Shown one piece after another: positions 33,249-45,393 of a stretch of DNA of 64,000 nucleotides (position 1 is its first letter; each line of letters starts with the position of its first letter). This DNA is from Anastrepha obliqua (taxonomy: Eukaryota; Arthropoda; Insecta; Diptera; Tephritidae), in contig NC_072893.1 in assembly GCF_027943255.1 (NCBI RefSeq), forward strand, positions 127,719,784 to 127,783,783, given 5' to 3'. The translations under genes were made by a program, and so were the position numbers. The notes beneath the pieces are model-generated. The model ran no database searches. It was not told the DNA's origin and saw only the letters and a program-made list of their open reading frames with translations.

Positions 33249-35299
33249 ATAAGAACAACAAACCTATGTATTTTATTCAAAACAACCTCCGCTCGATCAC
33301 TGCATTGGACTTGCACGATTGCAAATCTATCATGCAAATGCAAACCCGAACGCACGCACACAAAAATATTTTATGCTTGTGTAGGTCGCGCGTACGTTAA
33401 GTTCAAACTTTAAATTGTACACGTTTTGCCAAGTTTAATCATGGTTAGCACTTCTAAATTCAAGAGATTAAACTATTCCTATATTTGCTTTAAATAATTT
33501 CAAAAATGTTTGTCTTTCATTTGATCAAGCAATTTAGCCTTTCATCTTTTTCGCATATTTCAAAACCCAGATGACAAGAAAAGTAATCTCCCCTCATGGT
33601 AAATTTGTCGAATTTTGCTAATTGTTTCAAACAAATATAGTATTCCGGCTTTCTTAAATCATTTTCCAAGGAAAAAAACGGAACTCATGGTTTCACATCA
33701 GCAAACATTGTTTTTCTACGTGTACAAAACGAATTTGCTAGTGTTGCTTTCAGTGGTCAAACAGCGAACGAGTGCTCCAGTCAAACGTAGCTTTCGTGTA
33801 AGTGTGAATTGCCGATCTTGTTTGTGTGAAAATACGATTGCAGTCGGCCTCGCGAATCTATGGGCTGCCCAGCAGTGGTTTAAAAGCATGCCGATAAATA
33901 TTATATGTTTAATCGTAGGTTGGATGTCATTCAGGTTGTTAGCAGCGAATATTTGGATGGTTGAGCTCTACGTCCACATAATAATTTATATTTCTTTTAA
34001 GAAAAACTTAAAGTCACATGGGAGCGGAATTTAGCTGCATTAGAATATTCTTTTGGGCACAAATTCTGTAAAAAATGTGAAACAAATTCTAAACGTCTTA
34101 CATTCTTTTGCGTTATAATTCTGTAATTTCAAAATTCTATTAAAACAAAATAATGTAAAATTGATATTCTTAGTTCTTAGTCGAAACATCAATTGCAATC
34201 TTCAAAGATGAAATCCAAACTGTTTTATAGCATCTATGATGGCAGATGCCTTAGCCATAAACAGCTGATATTTATATACATACATACATTGTCATTCACT
34301 TGTTCACTTCAAAAGTGCAGAAACTAAAAAAAGACAAAGACAAACAATATGAGCAGTGACGAGGAAATTAGTAATTTATTCAATAATATGACATTATATA
34401 ACACAATACAGCGAGTCAACAATCAGCTGTTCATGGTTATGGTGAAAAACTAAAATTCAAGTGGTCTATACGGTTGCGGTTATAACTGTGATATTATATC
34501 ATGTCTGCTCTAATCGATTACAGTGTTGCCCTTAGGTTGGTTCGTTCAGCAGATTTATGTGGTTATGGTTATGGCAACCTCTAATTTAACCTTAGCGACA
34601 TACACCATTAAGTGAAGTGTGCGAGGTGTATATTAACATACCTACATTCATACTTATGTGGTAATTAATTACATATATTTATTCTGAAAGAGAAGCGTGC
34701 ACTTTAAAATGAAGGCGTGAACTCTCCGCTTAGAGCCGATTTAAATTATAGAGGTAACTATCCAATATTATTTGACGATGTCTGTTTAGAAGTTACTTGG
34801 GGATTAATTTACAAGTTTCAAAACAAAATATTATGTAGTTTATTATAAAATCATTGACAGATTTTGAGAGAATACCAATTAAAATGGGAAATTACCCTCC
34901 ATCGGTTGCGTGGTTTGTGTATGTAAATCACTCTAGTAAAATCACAAGTTTCGTAATAATGAAGTTTTTTTTTTTAATATAAAGTATGTGGATAAGCAAA
35001 TTCAAATTCAAAAATGATTGAGATTTGAAAGAAACGAGAAAGTGGATATACATATAGGAAACATACACCTCTCTGCAAACAACGACTGGATATAGATGTA
35101 GCAATGATTCAAGAAGCGAACTCAAGATGAGAACTCAAGATGAGAAAGAACCAGCTCATGCTACGCAGGCACAATGTCAGGTCTATAAACTGTATTTTTT
35201 TCTTCCCAAATTAATCAAATATAAAGTTTTTAAACTCTCTATACAAACACTTGGTATCTCTATGAATAATTTTCTGAAACGGTATACACATGTACGTAT
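33249..35299. other. Intergenic, nothing recognised
   Basis: A 139-codon plus-strand ORF (33615-34034) has hydrophobic stretches but no recognised family. Remaining DNA is AT-rich with a TACATACATACAT run near 34276. Not classified. Confidence 0.4.
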
Positions 35300-35305
35300 G
35301 TACAA

Positions 35306-35500
35306 GGCAAAATTAATCACCCTAACGGAAAATTTATAGATTTTGCAAAGTGCGTTGTAAGTCGATGGTATCTGGCACTTGTGAACTATATAGATAGCTG
35401 TAGTAGTATATCAATAGAAAAGCAATAGCGCGCATAAAGGTCAATATTTTTTCATTACTCAAAATCATTTTTTCCTTTTTTATTTAGTAAAAAGTTAATC
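35306..35500 (+). repeat. Short dispersed repeat, copy 1 of 2
   Basis: Shares an ordered series of blocks with 43797-43965: AATCACCCTA near the start, GATTTTGCAAA, AAGGTCAA and TTTATTTAGTAAAAAGTTA at the end. No coding; class unknown. Confidence 0.45.
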
Positions 35501-36178
35501 TAAGCAAGATTGGATGATATAGGATTAAAATCTACAAACATTTCACGCGAGCCATTATTCGTAGCCTTGTTTTGTAGGAGTTTCTTTATAAAGATCTATG
35601 ATGTTTTTAAAGTATTTCTTATAAAAAATATAATAAAACGTCTATAATAGTAATTTTTAATTTGTAATTTTAAATTTTGGTTCATAAATATAATACAATA
35701 ATGTTGTTGTTGTAACAGCATAAAACATTCCCCATATATTTTTTGAGAAATGCTGCTGAAGTGACAGTTCTGGCTGGATATAAATGCGGGTCGAAAATAA
35801 AACTAAATAAAAAACCACTTACCTCCTATGCATTGGAGATTAAGCTACTTAAGCTCCTTTTAAACAAATAACATTCATTTATTGCAGAGATTTTCGATTG
35901 GCCTTTTTTGGTTCACTAAGTTTCACTAAGTACTTGAACTTTCTTATTTCAACTTCTTAATTTTTGAAAACTCTGTGTAATTAGTTTTGTCTGTATCTAA
36001 GCATTTATGTCATTTTTTATCGATTTTTATTTGAAGTAAAATAACATATTATTTTTACGTAAAGTTACACTTGAATTCAGACAAAAAATATTCCCTAATT
36101 TGTACTGTAAATTGTACTAAATAAAAAAATTTAAATAATTTCACTCAAAAAATATTCACTTCAAAATAGTGTTTGTAT
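35501..36178. other. Intergenic with a fragment of a dispersed repeat
   Basis: At 35702-35795 ATGTTGTTGTTGTAACAGCA, then AACATTCCCCATA and GATATAAATGCGGGTCG, is a pattern I associate with a widespread repeat of higher flies; I cannot name its family. The rest is AT-rich. Confidence 0.35.
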
Positions 36179-36180
36179 AT

Positions 36181-36689
36181 AAAGGGTTTACCAATAACAG
36201 GTGTTAGGTGTTAAATAGGAGAGGTGATTCACAATTTTTTATGGCCGGAATTGGATGGTATTGATCTGGACAACGTTTATTTTCAACAAGACACGCGCCA
36301 CGTGCCATACAAGCAACCAAACCATTGATCTTTTACGAAAAAAGTTTCCGGACCGAGTTATCTCTCGAAGAGGTGATCACAATTGGCCACCGAGATCTTG
36401 TGATTTAACTCCTTGTGACTTTTTTCTTTGGGGCCACGTGAAAGAGAAGATCTACGTCAACAGCCCAGGGTCGATTCAAGACCCATCGGGCATCCACTTT
36501 GCAATTCAGTTATGGAAAATTTCATGAAAAGGATGTTGTCCTGTAAGCGTGGTCGTGGTGGTCATTTGCCTGATGCTATTTTTCACTACTAACGGCATAC
36601 CTTCTTCTTTATAATGAAATAAACATCCGATCATTTATATTAAAAAATAACATTTTGCTTTGAACATCCTCTTATTGGAAAACCTTTTA
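36181..36689 (+). mobile_element. Mariner/Tc1-type deletion derivative W2
   Basis: Ends AAAGGGTTTACCAATAACAGG and, inverted, CCTCTTATTGGAAAACC. The body on the plus strand keeps ELDGIDLDNVYFQQD, a region with VISRRGDHNWPPRSCDLTP and [17 protein letters not shown], and a C-terminal VMENFMKR. The ATP-like TRHVPYKQ in place of GATCH shows mutation of the active-site neighbourhood. The join between the left end and the catalytic half is at the same place as in W1 (20174-20651). Confidence 0.78.
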
Positions 36690-38039
36690 TTATTCTTAAA
36701 GTTGCATTAGCTTTTGTCTAAAACTTTATCTTGAAATAATTCCGTACATGAAAAAATCGTATTAATTCCACATATTTTTTTTTTAATTTTTTATTATTAT
36801 TTTTTTTTTTTTTATTTAACCCTTTTATGATAAATATGTATTCACTAAATGTATCCACTTTATTAAAAACAATTGTTTTTGAAATATGGAATAAGTAAAC
36901 ATTTTTTTATTAAACTCTTTATTTTAAGGTTATCTCAAAAATTATTTTTTCACTCGCCTAAACAAAGGTAAAATTTTTTTTTTTGCTGTATTTAGCAATT
37001 TTTGAAATTTCTTTCACTTACATTTAGAAAATGCTAAATAAAACTATTTTTTTTAAAGCTAAATAAAAAATGTTTTTGTTTTACTTTATTGTGAATAAAA
37101 GGTTTGCAATTATATTTGCTTCTTCTCAATTTTTATTTTTTCAATTCTTTTTCTAATTTTTTAATTTTTTGATTTCTTCTAAATTATGTATTTTGCGCGG
37201 CAAAGGCGCATGCGTGCGTTCGCTTATTCCCGACTCGACTTCACCGCGTCAGTGCTAAAGAACATTTGCGCATGCGCCAAATAACAGCTTTGATGCTAGC
37301 AAACAGCATCACAACACAAACACAAACATTACCTGGCAAGGGGCATGAACGAAATTTTCCTTTCTTGATTTTCCATTTATAGCTGACATTCTCTTTTTGT
37401 GGTGAAATGCAGCGAAAAACCAAACAAAAAATCTGTTGTAACATCGGCAGTGAGCTCAGACTGAAGCTGAACCCCTTTGCGAACAAGATTGTAAGTAACA
37501 AGCGCACATAAGCTGATACGAGTATATGCAGATATACTGCTTTATATATGTATACAAACATATACTCGAATAGGAGGATGAATATGCAACCTGGAGCATG
37601 CATATGTATGTGCATAGGCATGTGAATTGGGTTATTCACTATTAGAGCAGCAGTTGGCGGTTCAAAGTAGGGCAAATACAAAGCGAACACCTGTCAAAAA
37701 GAGCAACTGTTTGGACGGTGTATTTGGCGAAAATACTCTTTGATTTAAGTTAAACATTTTAAATAAAGCGGGCCAAAAGTTTACGACAAAAATACACACT
37801 CGACACACAGAACTCTCAAGGTCATCTTCTACATTGGAAGGGGAGGTTAGAGAGGCAAGAGTTAACTTGTTCCTGAAAGCCTTGACCAGCCCTCTTTTAA
37901 GTGCAAACGGTACGACTTCAGGACATTGCCAAATTATGATGGAAAATATATGAATTTAGCTGTTGTTGTGTTGCCCTGGAAATTTGCAAATGCGATGATG
38001 TCAGTTTATTAATTTTTTTGTGTAGATGTGTATTATATG
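36690..38039. other. Intergenic, nothing recognised
   Basis: Very AT-rich to about 37190, then a less AT-rich stretch (37195-37500). A 149-codon minus ORF (37241-37690) has a microsatellite-derived His/Met/Tyr-rich part and is probably not a gene. Confidence 0.4.
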
Positions 38040-38535
38040 TGAGGGTCGTTTGAAAAATCCGTACAAAGTCAAAGAAGATGGCACTACTGGCGCGAATCGA
38101 GGTTATCTTTAGTTAGTAGCATCTCTTGGCATCTCGCCTCTATTTCTTTGTGCTTGGCAGTGGTTTGAGTCGAGAAAGTCGAGCGACTTTCCTTTTCGAT
38201 CACGAAAACGCACTAACTCCCGCCTCAGTAGCTGTGGTCGCAATATGAATGGAAATAGGTTTCCAACTAGTTTTACATCACCCCTATTCTCCATATTTGG
38301 CCCCCTCGCACTACTATTTGTTTCCTAATTTGAATAAAAATGGCTGCCGGGAGAAAGATTTTATTCAAACGAAGAGGTAATTGCAGAAACGAATTGATAT
38401 TTTTCAGGCTTAGACAAATCCTATTGTTCAGAAAGGATCAATAAACGAGAACAGCATTGGACGAAGTGTATAAGTCTAAAAGGAGACTATGTCGAAAAAT
38501 AAAGAAGGTTTATTACACCAGACTCTTCAGACGAC
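38040..38535 (+). pseudogene. Mariner deletion derivative (C-terminal half)
   Basis: Left end GAGGGTCGTTTGAAAAATCC and right end, inverted, CGGGGGTCGTCTGAAGAG form related terminal repeats. The body, in changing frames, reads LHHPYSPYLAP and SHYYLFPNLNK (third Asp region, mutated), then REQHWTKCI and LKGDYVEK, the C-terminus of a mariner transposase. The first two thirds are deleted. Confidence 0.65.
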
Positions 38536-38587
38536 CCCCGTAGTAACTCAGTAAAATTTTAACGAAAATAAGCCACTTCTTTCTTAC

Positions 38588-39272
38588 AGGGTTAGGGATA
38601 GTCAGAGGGGCGAAAAAGTGATTATTTTCAATAATTTTTTTTGCTAGTCAATTGCTTTATTTTACAAAAATAAAAGCAAAGCATTAATACATCATGTTTC
38701 GACTTAACTTTAGCAAAATTTAAAAAAAAATTATAATTTAAAAGTTATCGCTGTTTGTGTGGAGCCCGTTTCTCCAGAAGTTTCTGGCGGTGATCATCAC
38801 AAGTCCTTGGAGATTCATCTAAAATCAATCGGACAAGAGAAATTAGTTTTATTAATAAATAATCTTGTGCCGGATCGAAACTTTTTTCAAAATTAACAAT
38901 ATGGCGGCCTCAGGAAATATTTTCAGGATTTTCGAGAAAAAAACCGACAATTAATTGTTAAAAAAAATCGAAGGTTTATAAAAAAATCCTTCGATCAGGC
39001 ACGAGCTTTTTATGTTTTTCAAAAGCAGTATACATTTTATTGAAATCTACCCGGCTTTTAAGTTACAGTGATCACCAGTTCAAAAAACATAGTTTTGAGA
39101 AAAACGCATTTGAAGCTTTGTCCAAGCCCGAGCCCGACCCCGAGCGTCCTAACTCGAAAAGAATTTGTCGGATTTATTTCAAATTTTCACACAATATTTT
39201 TAAGATATGATACTTTAAGAAAATGCAAAAAAAATCAAATTTTTTGTGAAAATTTTGATTACGCCTAACCCC
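38588..39272. mobile_element. GGGGTTA-ended element M3 with TTAC duplication
   Basis: Ends AGGGTTAGGGATAGTCAGA and, inverted, CCTAACCCC. It is flanked by TTAC on both sides (38584-38587 and 39273-39276). 685 bp and opposite in orientation to M2. The stem pair seen in M2 is present with changes (CTTGTGCCGGATCGAAA and TTCGATCAGGCACGAG). No ORF. Confidence 0.72.
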
Positions 39273-39419
39273 TTACTGAACTTTTATTAGAGATGGGCAT
39301 ACACTCCCTCAATTACTTCAATAGTGTCATAATCAAAAACAAATTATTTTAGGTAAATATGCAGTTTTATGTTGTGTAAAAAATGCATGGCAATATTTAT
39401 TAATAATACCTAATTTCTT

Positions 39420-39600
39420 CGACAGCCTGGGGCAATACGCCAACCTAAATCCCTTCCATCTTCTCCGTTACATCAACAGCTCTGGCTGGCTGTAGATTGT
39501 CTGGCTTTTGGAGGTCTCATAATGGTACCAAAATGGCGCCACTTGGGGAGTGCCAGAGTGGTGTTTTAACCATTTCACTTACCTACATACATAACTTATC
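39420..39600 (+). repeat. LOA/R1-like LINE 3' end, copy 1
   Basis: Matches 44750-44885: CGACAGCCT near the start, TTACATCAACAGCTCTG, TTGGAGGTCTCATAATGGTA, CTTGGGGAGTGCC and ACCATTTCAC, ending in CTTACCTACATACA. Only the last part of the coding end and the 3' UTR is present. Confidence 0.65.
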
Positions 39601-40201
39601 AGATGAAAATAAGTATATATTTATTTTTACACAGTGAAGCACAGTAAATTTAAGCCTTACAGCCGTTTTTCTCGATATTTTGGTTTTTTTACTTATGAGA
39701 CTACATATTGAAGTAAATGAGCGATATACTCGTATGATTTCCGAGTCTGAATTCTCTTATTCGCTTTAGTGGCGCCAAAAAATAAAATGATCCCCAAAGG
39801 TAAGGGAACGTTTCCTTACGAAGAAATGAAAAAAAAAATTCAGTTTCCGTAGGAAAAATATCCTTAAATTCTGTGTGAAATTTCGTATTCAGTATTCCAC
39901 AATTTTATGTAAATAAAATAGCGAAAATTACTGAGACCGCAATCATATACTTCATGTGAACAAATTTCGTGTTTCTATGTTAATTTTATATTTTATGCTA
40001 TTTTTACAGTTCCCATTTGTCTTACTGATTTTCGTCTATATTCTTTCTCTGTAAACTATAAGAAATATTGGACTGTCTTCATTAAAATAAAATAAGTAAA
40101 TTATAAGTTTAATTTATTTTTTATTGGATTATTTAACTTTAATATTTTTTTATAGTCTGTAAGAAATAATGCATTTTTTAATTATTAAATGAATAAACAA
40201 A
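39601..40201. other. Intergenic, nothing recognised
   Basis: AT-rich DNA between LINE end and mariner. No coding or repeats seen. Confidence 0.5.
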
Positions 40202-40399
40202 TATTGGGTTGGCAACTAAGTATTGTAGTTGCGAATTTCACTCATAGATGGCTTCAGTCGAATTTTTAGGTTTGCAGACGTGGTACAAATGTAAAACCCC
40301 TTTTTTTATTTGGTAGTTGACAATTCCGCTGTCAATCTGTAAAAAAAGGAAAACCGCATCGCAAGCTTATAAAAAGTTAGGTGCTGATTATGATGAAGA

Positions 40400-41228
40400 A
40401 GCCTTAAAATAATGGCAGTGTAAAAATTGGTTTGCCAAATTTCGTTCTGGCGATTTTTCACTCAAAGATGAAAAACGCTCTGATCGTCCAGTTGAAGTTG
40501 ATGACGCCCAAAGCAATAATCGATTCAGATCGTCACAGTACAAGACGTGAGATTGCAGAGAAGTTTCATGTATCACATACATGCATTGAAAATCACTTAA
40601 AACAACTTGGCTATGTTCAAAAACTCGATATATGGGTTCCTCACGAACTGAAAGAAACGCATTTAACGCAACACGTTAACAGCTGCCATTTGCTAAAGAA
40701 ACGTAATGAAAATGATCCATTTTTAAAACGACTTATAACTAACTATGAAAAATGAGTTAATTACAACAATATCAAGCAGAAAAGATCGTAGAGCAGACCC
40801 GATGAACCAACTCAAACAACATCAAAAGAAGGTGGGATTACAAAAGAATTGTCTACTTTGAAGTCTTACCACCCATCCGAACGATCAATTCTCTAATGTC
40901 TACATTGAACAACTAACGAAATTAAACAATGCAGTTGAAGAGTATTGTAATTCCATCATGACAATGAAAGGCTACACACATCTTTGGCCGCTCGGCAAAA
41001 ATTATTGGAGCTTGCTTGGGATGTTTTGCCACATCCATCATATAGTCCTGACCTTGCACGAACTGATTACTTTTTGTTTCGATCTTTTCCATACTCCTTG
41101 AATAATGATGGTGATGTCAAATCGTATCTGATTCAGTTTCTTGCTAATAAAAACCAGAAGTTTTATGAACGTGGGATTATGATGCTGCTTGAAAGATGGC
41201 AAAAGGTCATTGATCAAAATGGGCAATA
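40400..41228 (+). pseudogene. Mellifera-type mariner transposase, disrupted
   Basis: Reads KNWFAKFRSGDFSLKDEKRS, then in another frame ESDRHSTRREIAEKFHVSHT (40515-) and ENHLKQLGYVQKLDIWVPHEL, i.e. both DNA-binding helices. The catalytic part continues in pieces: NPNDQFSNVYIEQL region, KLLELAWDVLPHPSY, SPDLARTDYFLFRSF (third Asp, 41048-) and ERWQKVIDQNGQY. Several frameshifts, and the HHDNARPH block at about 40960 is damaged. The inner mariner sits after the last codons. Confidence 0.8.
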
Positions 41229-42519
41229 CGAGGGGTGCCTTTTATATGTCGGGATTAGAGAACAAAAACAAATTTTGATCATCGAAAATCACTTGATTGT
41301 TTTTCAAAATATTCTCCATGAAGATCTATACACTTTTGCATGCGTTTGGACCAATTGTCGAAGCACTTTTGCCACTCTGAATGAGGTACCTCCAAAACAT
41401 GCATTCTGAATGCCGCAACCGCTTCTTCAGGTGTCGAAAAACGTTGACCTCTCAGTTTGTTTTTTACGTACGGGAATAAGAAGAAGTCATTCGGTGCCAA
41501 GTCAGGACTATACGGCGGATGACCCATTAATTCGATGTTTTGGGTGCTCAAAAATGCAGTTGTTTGAGCCGGTGTGTGAGAGCTCGCATTGTCTTGGTGA
41601 AGAGTGATCCGTCTTTGGCGATTGGTTTTCCTAATTTCTTGGAAGACAACTGGCAAACAAATGGTTGTGTACCACTCAGAATTTACTGTTCTGCGTTGTT
41701 CTAGTGGTACGGTTGCGACATGTCCTGTTTTTCCGAAAAAACAGGCGACCATTTGTGGGAAGTGCTTCGTGCGCGAACAACTTTTGTTGGATTTGGCTCA
41801 TCTTGAAACACCCATACAGTCGACTGCTGTTTACTTTCGGGCTCATACGCGTAAATCCATGATTCATCACCTGTCACGATGTCATAGACGTGTTTCGAAG
41901 CCCCGCGATCGTATTTTTTGAGCATTTCCTTCGACCAATCGACACGAGCCTTTTTTTGAGCGATTGACAAATTGTGTGGGATCCAACGCGAACAAATTTT
42001 TTTGACAATCAAATGTTTATGCAATATTGAATGTATGCTAGTCCCACTAATGCCTAAGATTGTCTCAATCTCACGATAGGTCACATGACGATCTTGCAAT
42101 ATCAGTTCGCGCACAGCATCAATGGTTTTCGGAACAACAACTGATTTTGGACGACCTTTACAAAATTCGTCTTGGAGTGAACTACGACCACGATTGAATT
42201 CACCATACCATCGATAAACACTGGTCCTTGATGGAGCTTCATCGCCAAAAAATGAATTAAGTTCATCCATGCAATGTTGCTGAGTTAATCCACGTCGAAA
42301 GTTGTAAAAAATAATCGCACGAAAATGTTCACGATTTAATTCCATTTTTGGACCGAGATGAATCTTTTAAGTTACTGTAAACAACACAAATAGCGCTGGT
42401 ATTTCAAAACGTTCTGAGTACGTAAAATCCAAAAAATGTCAAACTTTGCGATACAGCTATCAGTTGCCAGATTGCAACACCAGGATTGCCAAATCCCGAC
42501 ATATAAAAGGCACCCCTCG
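41229..42519 (-). mobile_element. Mariner, complete with 28-bp ends, nested
   Basis: Perfect ends CGAGGGGTGCCTTTTATATG plus TCGGGATT at 41229-41256 and inverted to 42519. TA on both sides (41227-41228, 42520-42521). 1291 bp, the normal size of a complete mariner. Coding is on the minus strand. It inserted into the older mariner near its 3' end. Confidence 0.92.
41279..42345 (-). pseudogene. Mariner transposase with one frameshift
   Basis: The start ATG at 42345 (MELNREHFRAIIFYNFRRGL) opens a reading with SVYRWYGEFNRGRSSLQDE, VTYREIETILGISGTSIHSI, NLSIAQKKARVDWSKEML (WVPHEL-equivalent SRWIPHNLS) and VTGDESWIYAY (first catalytic Asp). Near 41740 one base is missing and the frame moves to 41279-41752: MVACFFGKTGHVATV, ITLHQDNASSHTPAQ (second Asp) and PPYSPDLAPNDFFLFPYVK (third Asp). 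All three catalytic Asp residues survive, and this single slip is the only break I see. Confidence 0.88.
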
Positions 42520-42608
42520 TACATTACAGAATAAAGTTATTTAGTTCTATGAAAAAATTGTCTTTGATTTTCTAAAAAAATCCGCAATTACTTAGTTGCC
42601 AACAAATA

Positions 42609-43796
42609 TATTGGTCCCTTTTTAACAATCGGAGAAAGACGGCGCTACCAAACATACATTCTCGAGAAACTAAAATTAAAGTTCACAGCTTATTACCCAG
42701 CTTACCCAATTTATTAAACTTTCATAGATTTAACAATTTCACTGAACATTTAGTGAAAGTTTCAAAAGCCTTTACAACATCGCCGTCCGTTTGGAATGTT
42801 TTACAGAGCTATTAAATATTTACTTCGTTCATGTCATTTTTTACTTCCTTCCCTTAAATACTATCACAATGGGCTATGAGCCTGAATGTGTCCCATAGTG
42901 GACAACCGCTACGACGCAACAGCCTACCTTAAATGCTGCTGGGAAGTGTCCGTGCAAATTCTAGTATACGAGTACTGCACAAGCACGCTGGTGATTCGGT
43001 GGTGCATACTTCTAGGCACCGGATGTTGGACAAGTTCAACGCAATGGTTTGCAGTGCCAGTTTAGCTAAACGACAATACAAATAAGTAAATAATGTACGA
43101 AGCTTTTATTTTAAGAACATAAATTTTATTAATTTTTTTTTTCTCACTTTTCTATGTCAAAATTCAATATTGTTATTCGTTGATATCCAAAATACATACA
43201 AACATTATAACGTAAGAAATGTTTTAATGCAACTGCTTATATTACAATACATACTCGGAGACATTACTTCTATTTAGGAGTATTTATTTACACACACACA
43301 TATATCTGAGTGAATATTTTTCTATGTTAAATATGCGGGTAAAAAACTAGAGGTACTGACTGTTTTAAATTTAGTTATTTTCATTCTAAAGTTATTTGAT
43401 TTTATGGCTGGTATGGGCCAACATGTATTATTTGTTATATACGAAATATGTATTCGCTGTGAATTCTTGAATTTAGTTTTGCAAATGTACTATTGAATAT
43501 TAAGTCAACAAAGTTATTTTGTGGACGAAAAATTTAAAATGATGAGATACCATTTCCCGTATGAAAAATGTAAACGTTTAAGTTTTGAGTGTACAGATAT
43601 GTTTTGAGTGGATTGCTCGAAACATGTTTGTGATGTGACAGTCTAAATGTTTCACTTATAACGTAGATAGCTACGCCACATCTGAAAACCTTAAGTAAAT
43701 GAATTACGAAGCGAATAGATGTGTTTCTGTGGGCAGGCAAGCCTTTCATAAAAAGTTCCAAAAAGAAAAAATTTCGAATTATAATTTTGTGCATAC
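42609..43796. other. Intergenic, nothing recognised
   Basis: 42870-43080 is less AT-rich and has the phrase CCCATAGTGGACAACCGCTA, which I associate with a fly LINE but cannot assign. The remainder is AT-rich with CACA repeats near 43290. Confidence 0.35.
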
Positions 43797-43965
43797 AAGG
43801 TGGCGGAAAATTCATCACCCTATCGGAAGATTTGTGATTTTTGCAAATGGCGTCGTACGTCAGTCACATTAAACTGCTGCACTATGCAGACAGACAAGCA
43901 TTGGAGTGTGTAAAGGTCAAAATAAAGATTTCCATTTTTATTTAGTAAAAAAGTTATTCAAAAAG
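43797..43965 (+). repeat. Short dispersed repeat, copy 2 of 2
   Basis: Starts CAAGGTGGCGGAAAATTCAT and CACCCTATCGG, with the block order described at 35306-35500. Noncoding. Confidence 0.45.
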
Positions 43966-44024
43966 AGAATTAACCTTTAATCTTACGCTATCTTTTCAAA
44001 TAGGCAGAATTGGAACGAGGGAAA

Positions 44025-44890
44025 AATTGGCACTTTAGCTGGTACCTCTGTCTACACTGACGACTCCAAGATGGAATCGGAAGTCGTAGCAGAGATTTTC
44101 GCTAAATCAGCCAATTTATCTTTTCCTTAAAATTGCCGAATACTGCCAGAGTTTTTTAGGCAGAAGTCTTTGCGATCAGGTTTACGCGAAACAAAATGCT
44201 TAGGAAACGTGAATGCGAGGGAGATATTAACATTTTATCCGATAGTCAAGCCGCAGTCAAGACTCTAACGACGCCATGGTGCAGATCCAAACTAGTCAAC
44301 TCCTGTAAGGAGGAGATCAAATATCTTGGGTGTACAGGTAACATTTCTCTGATCTAGATTCCAGGGCATAATCACATAGAGTGAAAATACATTGCTGATA
44401 AGCTTACCGACAAGAGGACTGAATTGGTCTCAGAGACCTCCTACCCGGTCATAGGCATCCCCCAGACTGTTGCTAAAGGGGAAAAGATGGAGCTCCATTT
44501 GTTCAGTACAATAGACGGAGGACTCAGAAAGTTCTGGGGACTCCACACCATTCAATTTCCAAACTCGTAGCTGTGTTTACCGGTCATTGGACGATTGGTA
44601 CACACTCGGAAACGCTAGGTATACCATTTAACCCCCATTGCAGAAGCTGTGGAGATCTTTCAGAGAAAGAGAATGTTAAGCAGACCTTTCTCTGTAAATG
44701 TCCGGGTTTGGCAGCTAGTCGATTAAGGTTACTGGGTGCTCCTTTCTTCGACAGCCTAAATCCCATCAATTTTATCCATTACATCAACAGCTCTGCAGAT
44801 ATCTGCCTGTTGGAGGTCTCATAATGGTATCAAAACTTGGGGAGTGCCAAAGTGGTACTTCCACCATTTCACCTACCTACCTACCTACGC
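44025..44890 (+). pseudogene. LOA/R1-like LINE 3' end: RNase H and C-terminal remnant
   Basis: Broken readings give SVYTDDSKMES (RNase H first Asp region), AEVFAIRFT (conserved Glu, frame-shifted), NILSDSQAAVKTL (third acidic block) and a damaged IPGHNHIE (terminal His). Then 44573-44824 codes for ETLGIPFNPHCRSCGDLSEK with a Cys/His cluster and LLGAPFFDSLNPINFIHYIN. The 3' end has GGTCTCATAATGGTA and a CTAC tandem run at 44870-44887. The 5' part is truncated; no target duplication was found. Confidence 0.75.
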
Positions 44891-45069
44891 TACCGAGTAT
44901 GATACAAATTATTTACATTTAAAAACACTTAATTACTTTCGTGCTTCTTGAGTTTTTATTGGTTTTTTGCGACTTTTTTTTAGGGGTGCTTTGCAAACCT
45001 CAATTATTTTTGCCAAACAACAAATAAAAGGTCTGTTACTGTAAAAAGTTGTTTATTATATATTGTTAT

Positions 45070-45393
45070 CTATATATATATAATTGGCGCGCACACCTTT
45101 TCTGGGTGTTTGGACGAGCTCCTCCTCCTATTTGTGGCGTGCGTCTTGATGTTGTTCCACAAATGGAGGCACCTACAGTGTCAAGGCGACTCCGAACGGC
45201 ATATACTTTTTTATGAGGAGCTTTTTCATGGCAGAAATACACTCGGAGGTTTGCCATGGCCTTCCAAGAGATGACCGCTATTAGAAACATTTCTTCTTCA
45301 TTTTGGTCTTTCACCGAGATTCGAACCTACGTTCTCTCTGAATTCCACATGGTAGTCATGCACCAACCCATTCGGCTACGGCAACCGCTAGCG
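45070..45393 (-). mobile_element. tRNA-derived SINE, full-length copy
   Basis: On the minus strand it starts GCGGTTGCCGTAGCCGAATG (A box TAGCCGAATGGGTTGG) and has the B box GGTTCGAATCTCGGTG near 45310. The body has AACCTCCGAGTGTATTTCT and GAAAAAGCTCCTCA, and the copy ends in AATTATATATATATA. A and B boxes with the usual spacing mark an RNA polymerase III promoter from a tRNA. It is diverged by small changes from the copy at 60437. Confidence 0.82.

Larger units (their letters stand above)
40204..42606 (+). mobile_element. Mariner (mellifera-type), interrupted by another mariner
   Basis: Ends TTGGGTTGGCAACTAAGTA (40204) and, inverted, TACTTAGTTGCCAACAAA-like (to 42606), TA-flanked. Without the 1.3-kb insertion it is about 1.1 kb. 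The plus strand carries the remains of one transposase. Confidence 0.85.

Noticed and set aside
33615..34034. 139-codon ORF as a possible gene
   Set aside because: No recognisable domain, no splice partners, and no second copy to judge selection.
37241..37690. 149-codon minus-strand ORF
   Set aside because: Much of it is translated microsatellite (Met-His-Ile repeats); unlikely to be coding.
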